Translations under genes and position numbers: made by a program
Notes under the pieces: model-generated
Seen by the model: the letters and a program-made list of their open reading frames with translations, nothing else
Database searches by the model: none
What the model was told of the DNA's origin: nothing
Shown here: positions 62,994 through 64,000 of the stretch, in pieces
Position numbering within the stretch: position 1 is the first letter of the stretch
How the letters are laid out: the number at the start of each line of letters is the position of its first letter
Assembly: GCF_024496085.1 (NCBI RefSeq)
Contig: NZ_CP101751.1
Coordinates: 248,001 to 312,000, forward strand
Length of the DNA stretch: 64,000 bases
Direction: 5' to 3'
Source of the DNA: Flavobacterium cerinum
GTDB taxonomy: Bacteria > Bacteroidota > Bacteroidia > Flavobacteriales > Flavobacteriaceae

Positions 62994-63879
62994 AATTCTA
63001 CTCTTTTTTTTAGCTTTTACCGGCTTTGCTTTTTCTCAGGAGAAAAAAACAGATACCGTTTTTGTGTACGAAGAAGTTGTAGTATATGACACCGTTTTTG
63101 TAGAAAAACCATTTACCAAAATAGACAAGGCCGTTTTCACTTCGGAAGTCAACAAAAAAGACCAACTGGAATTGACGCAAAACGGAAAAAAATTCCAGAT
63201 TGCTGTCGACACCCTTATCCTTGTTACCGACAAAAAAAGAATTAAAAAAGAACAGCATTGGTTTTTCGGCGGAAAATTACATCTTGGTATGGCTCATAAC
63301 AGCTTATTAAACGAGATGAATGCCCCAAATACGACCGGTATCGGCTTAGGAATCTGGACACGAAAAAAATTGTTTAATTCCGATTTTTCTATCGGAATAG
63401 GAATGGATGCCTTTTACTGGATGGGTTCGTTTTCGTTTGATGCGTCACAAAATGACGGTGCTCTAAATGGGTATTACTTCACAAACAATAATGCTCCCAA
63501 ACTTTTTAAATCATTCGATAACAAAAACTTACAATTACAAATTCCGCTCCAGGTTTATTATACCATAAACCGATTCACACCTTCTTTGGGTACGTTTATC
63601 AGCGCCAGCAGGTACAAATCTCAGTTCTTCGGTTCATCCGGAAACCTACCCTTAACTTTTGATGAAATACAGGATTTTAAAGCCGAAGCACTTCAGATCG
63701 GTTATCTTTTTGAACTACATTATATCCTTTCCAAACATCTTTCGGTTGCACTGCATTTTAGCTCCGGGAAATGCAATAATTTAGTATTCAGCAAAGACGA
63801 TGATAAAAACCAATTCTTCAAGACCAAAAACACGTTCACTGAAAATAAGTTTACAATACAACTTCTTTATCGTTTATAA
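62980..63879 (+). CDS. Outer-membrane beta-barrel-like protein, third gene of the sigma cassette
   Basis: A 299-residue protein with a signal peptide (LLFFLAFTGFAFSQ, cleavage near 20). Residues 21-45 hold two DTVFV motifs (KKTDTVFVYEE, VVVYDTVFVEK), and a third similar strand, VDTLILVTDKK, at 76-86. From ~93 the chain has barrel-like strands (WFFGGKLHLGMAH, GIGLGIWT, FSIGIGMDAFYW) and ends FTIQLLYRL with terminal Leu. A longer frame opens with TTG at 62941, but the signal peptide requires the ATG at 62980, inside the sigma gene. Function unknown; likely a partner or target of the tethered sigma factor. Confidence 0.8.
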   Translation: MLRDKILLFFLAFTGFAFSQEKKTDTVFVYEEVVVYDTVFVEKPFTKIDKAVFTSEVNKKDQLELTQNGKKFQIAVDTLILVTDKKRIKKEQHWFFGGKLHLGMAHNSLLNEMNAPNTTGIGLGIWTRKKLFNSDFSIGIGMDAFYWMGSFSFDASQNDGALNGYYFTNNNAPKLFKSFDNKNLQLQIPLQVYYTINRFTPSLGTFISASRYKSQFFGSSGNLPLTFDEIQDFKAEALQIGYLFELHYILSKHLSVALHFSSGKCNNLVFSKDDDKNQFFKTKNTFTENKFTIQLLYRL

Positions 63880-63959
63880 AAACAGGTGTTTATACTGGCA
63901 GACGACTTAAAATTTGCACCTAATTTTAGCTTCATAACCAAGACAACCTACAGCTTATT

Positions 63960-64000
63960 ATGGAGACTATTTCAGAAATCGTTTACGATGTGATCGTAAT
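63960..64000 (+). CDS. Start of a gene cut by the window edge, possibly a dinucleotide-dependent oxidoreductase
   Basis: An ATG at 63960 opens a frame reading METISEIVYDVIV to the last base. YDVIVIG is a common beginning of FAD/NAD(P)-binding Rossmann proteins, but only 13 codons are visible, so the identity is a guess. Confidence 0.35.
   Translation, partial: METISEIVYDVIV

Noticed and set aside
1..64000. CRISPR arrays, restriction-modification or other defence islands
   Set aside because: No regular spaced repeats, cas genes, methylase-endonuclease pairs or known defence domains were seen on either strand.

Overview
The window is chromosomal DNA from a member of the Flavobacteriaceae, most likely Flavobacterium or a close relative. 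It is AT-rich and has short intergenic gaps. Genes lack Shine-Dalgarno sequences, but many are preceded by the Bacteroidota -7 promoter box TAnnTTTG, in several cases with a TTG about 19-20 bases upstream. Family content agrees: a type IX secretion Plug protein (DUF5103), a CBM9/DUF5916 outer-membrane protein, a GYDIA-type GHMP kinase next to HMG-CoA reductase, GH92, and several POT transporters. No phage, insertion sequence, CRISPR array or plasmid gene is visible.

Layout. 1-1893: two unlike L,D-transpeptidases, convergent and overlapping; the first is cut by the window edge. 2094-12639: DUF5916 protein coupled to gpmI, an acyl-CoA hydrolase/transferase, map, a methyltransferase, the T9SS Plug, apaG and pruA. 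12735-20249: rsmG, a fatty acid desaturase, an aminotransferase, purT with a Crp-like regulator, a pirin with an export-like leader, YceI and fabD. 20321-23399: a MacB-type permease and purH. 23453-28935: the complete rod-shape operon mreB-mreC-mreD-mrdA-rodA. 28937-33735: a nuclease lipoprotein, a coiled-coil secreted protein, and an orphan OppC-type permease with a Prc-type protease. 33922-38868: surE, a small membrane protein, lpxB, an NlpC/P60 lipoprotein and ComEC. 38865-48696: a long leftward cluster with a secreted dipeptidyl peptidase IV, four consecutive POT peptide transporters and two exported thioredoxin-fold proteins; it reads as a peptide-scavenging operon. 48907-51148: HMG-CoA reductase and the GYDIA kinase (mevalonate route). 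51211-57435: an envelope operon running leftward from coaX through an outer-membrane protein, lptC, an unlisted 58-residue membrane protein and a CNNM/CorC protein to a PpiD-like foldase. 57535-60695: two identical tRNA-Phe genes flanking an orphan gene and a GH92 mannosidase. 60897-63879: a three-gene cassette with a propeller-like lipoprotein, an ECF sigma factor carrying its own membrane helix and extracytoplasmic tail, and a beta-barrel protein.

Most of the window is housekeeping and envelope biogenesis. The least ordinary parts are the membrane-tethered sigma cassette at the right end, the four-POT/DPP-IV cluster (one POT has lost the TM7 glutamate), the tRNA-Phe duplication, and a dispersed palindrome at 12650 and 20254. 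Several start codons are placed by promoter position or signal peptides rather than by the longest open frame: 1893, 7466, 13364, 13481, 48696, 55428 and 62980. All family names come from reading motifs; no database search was run.
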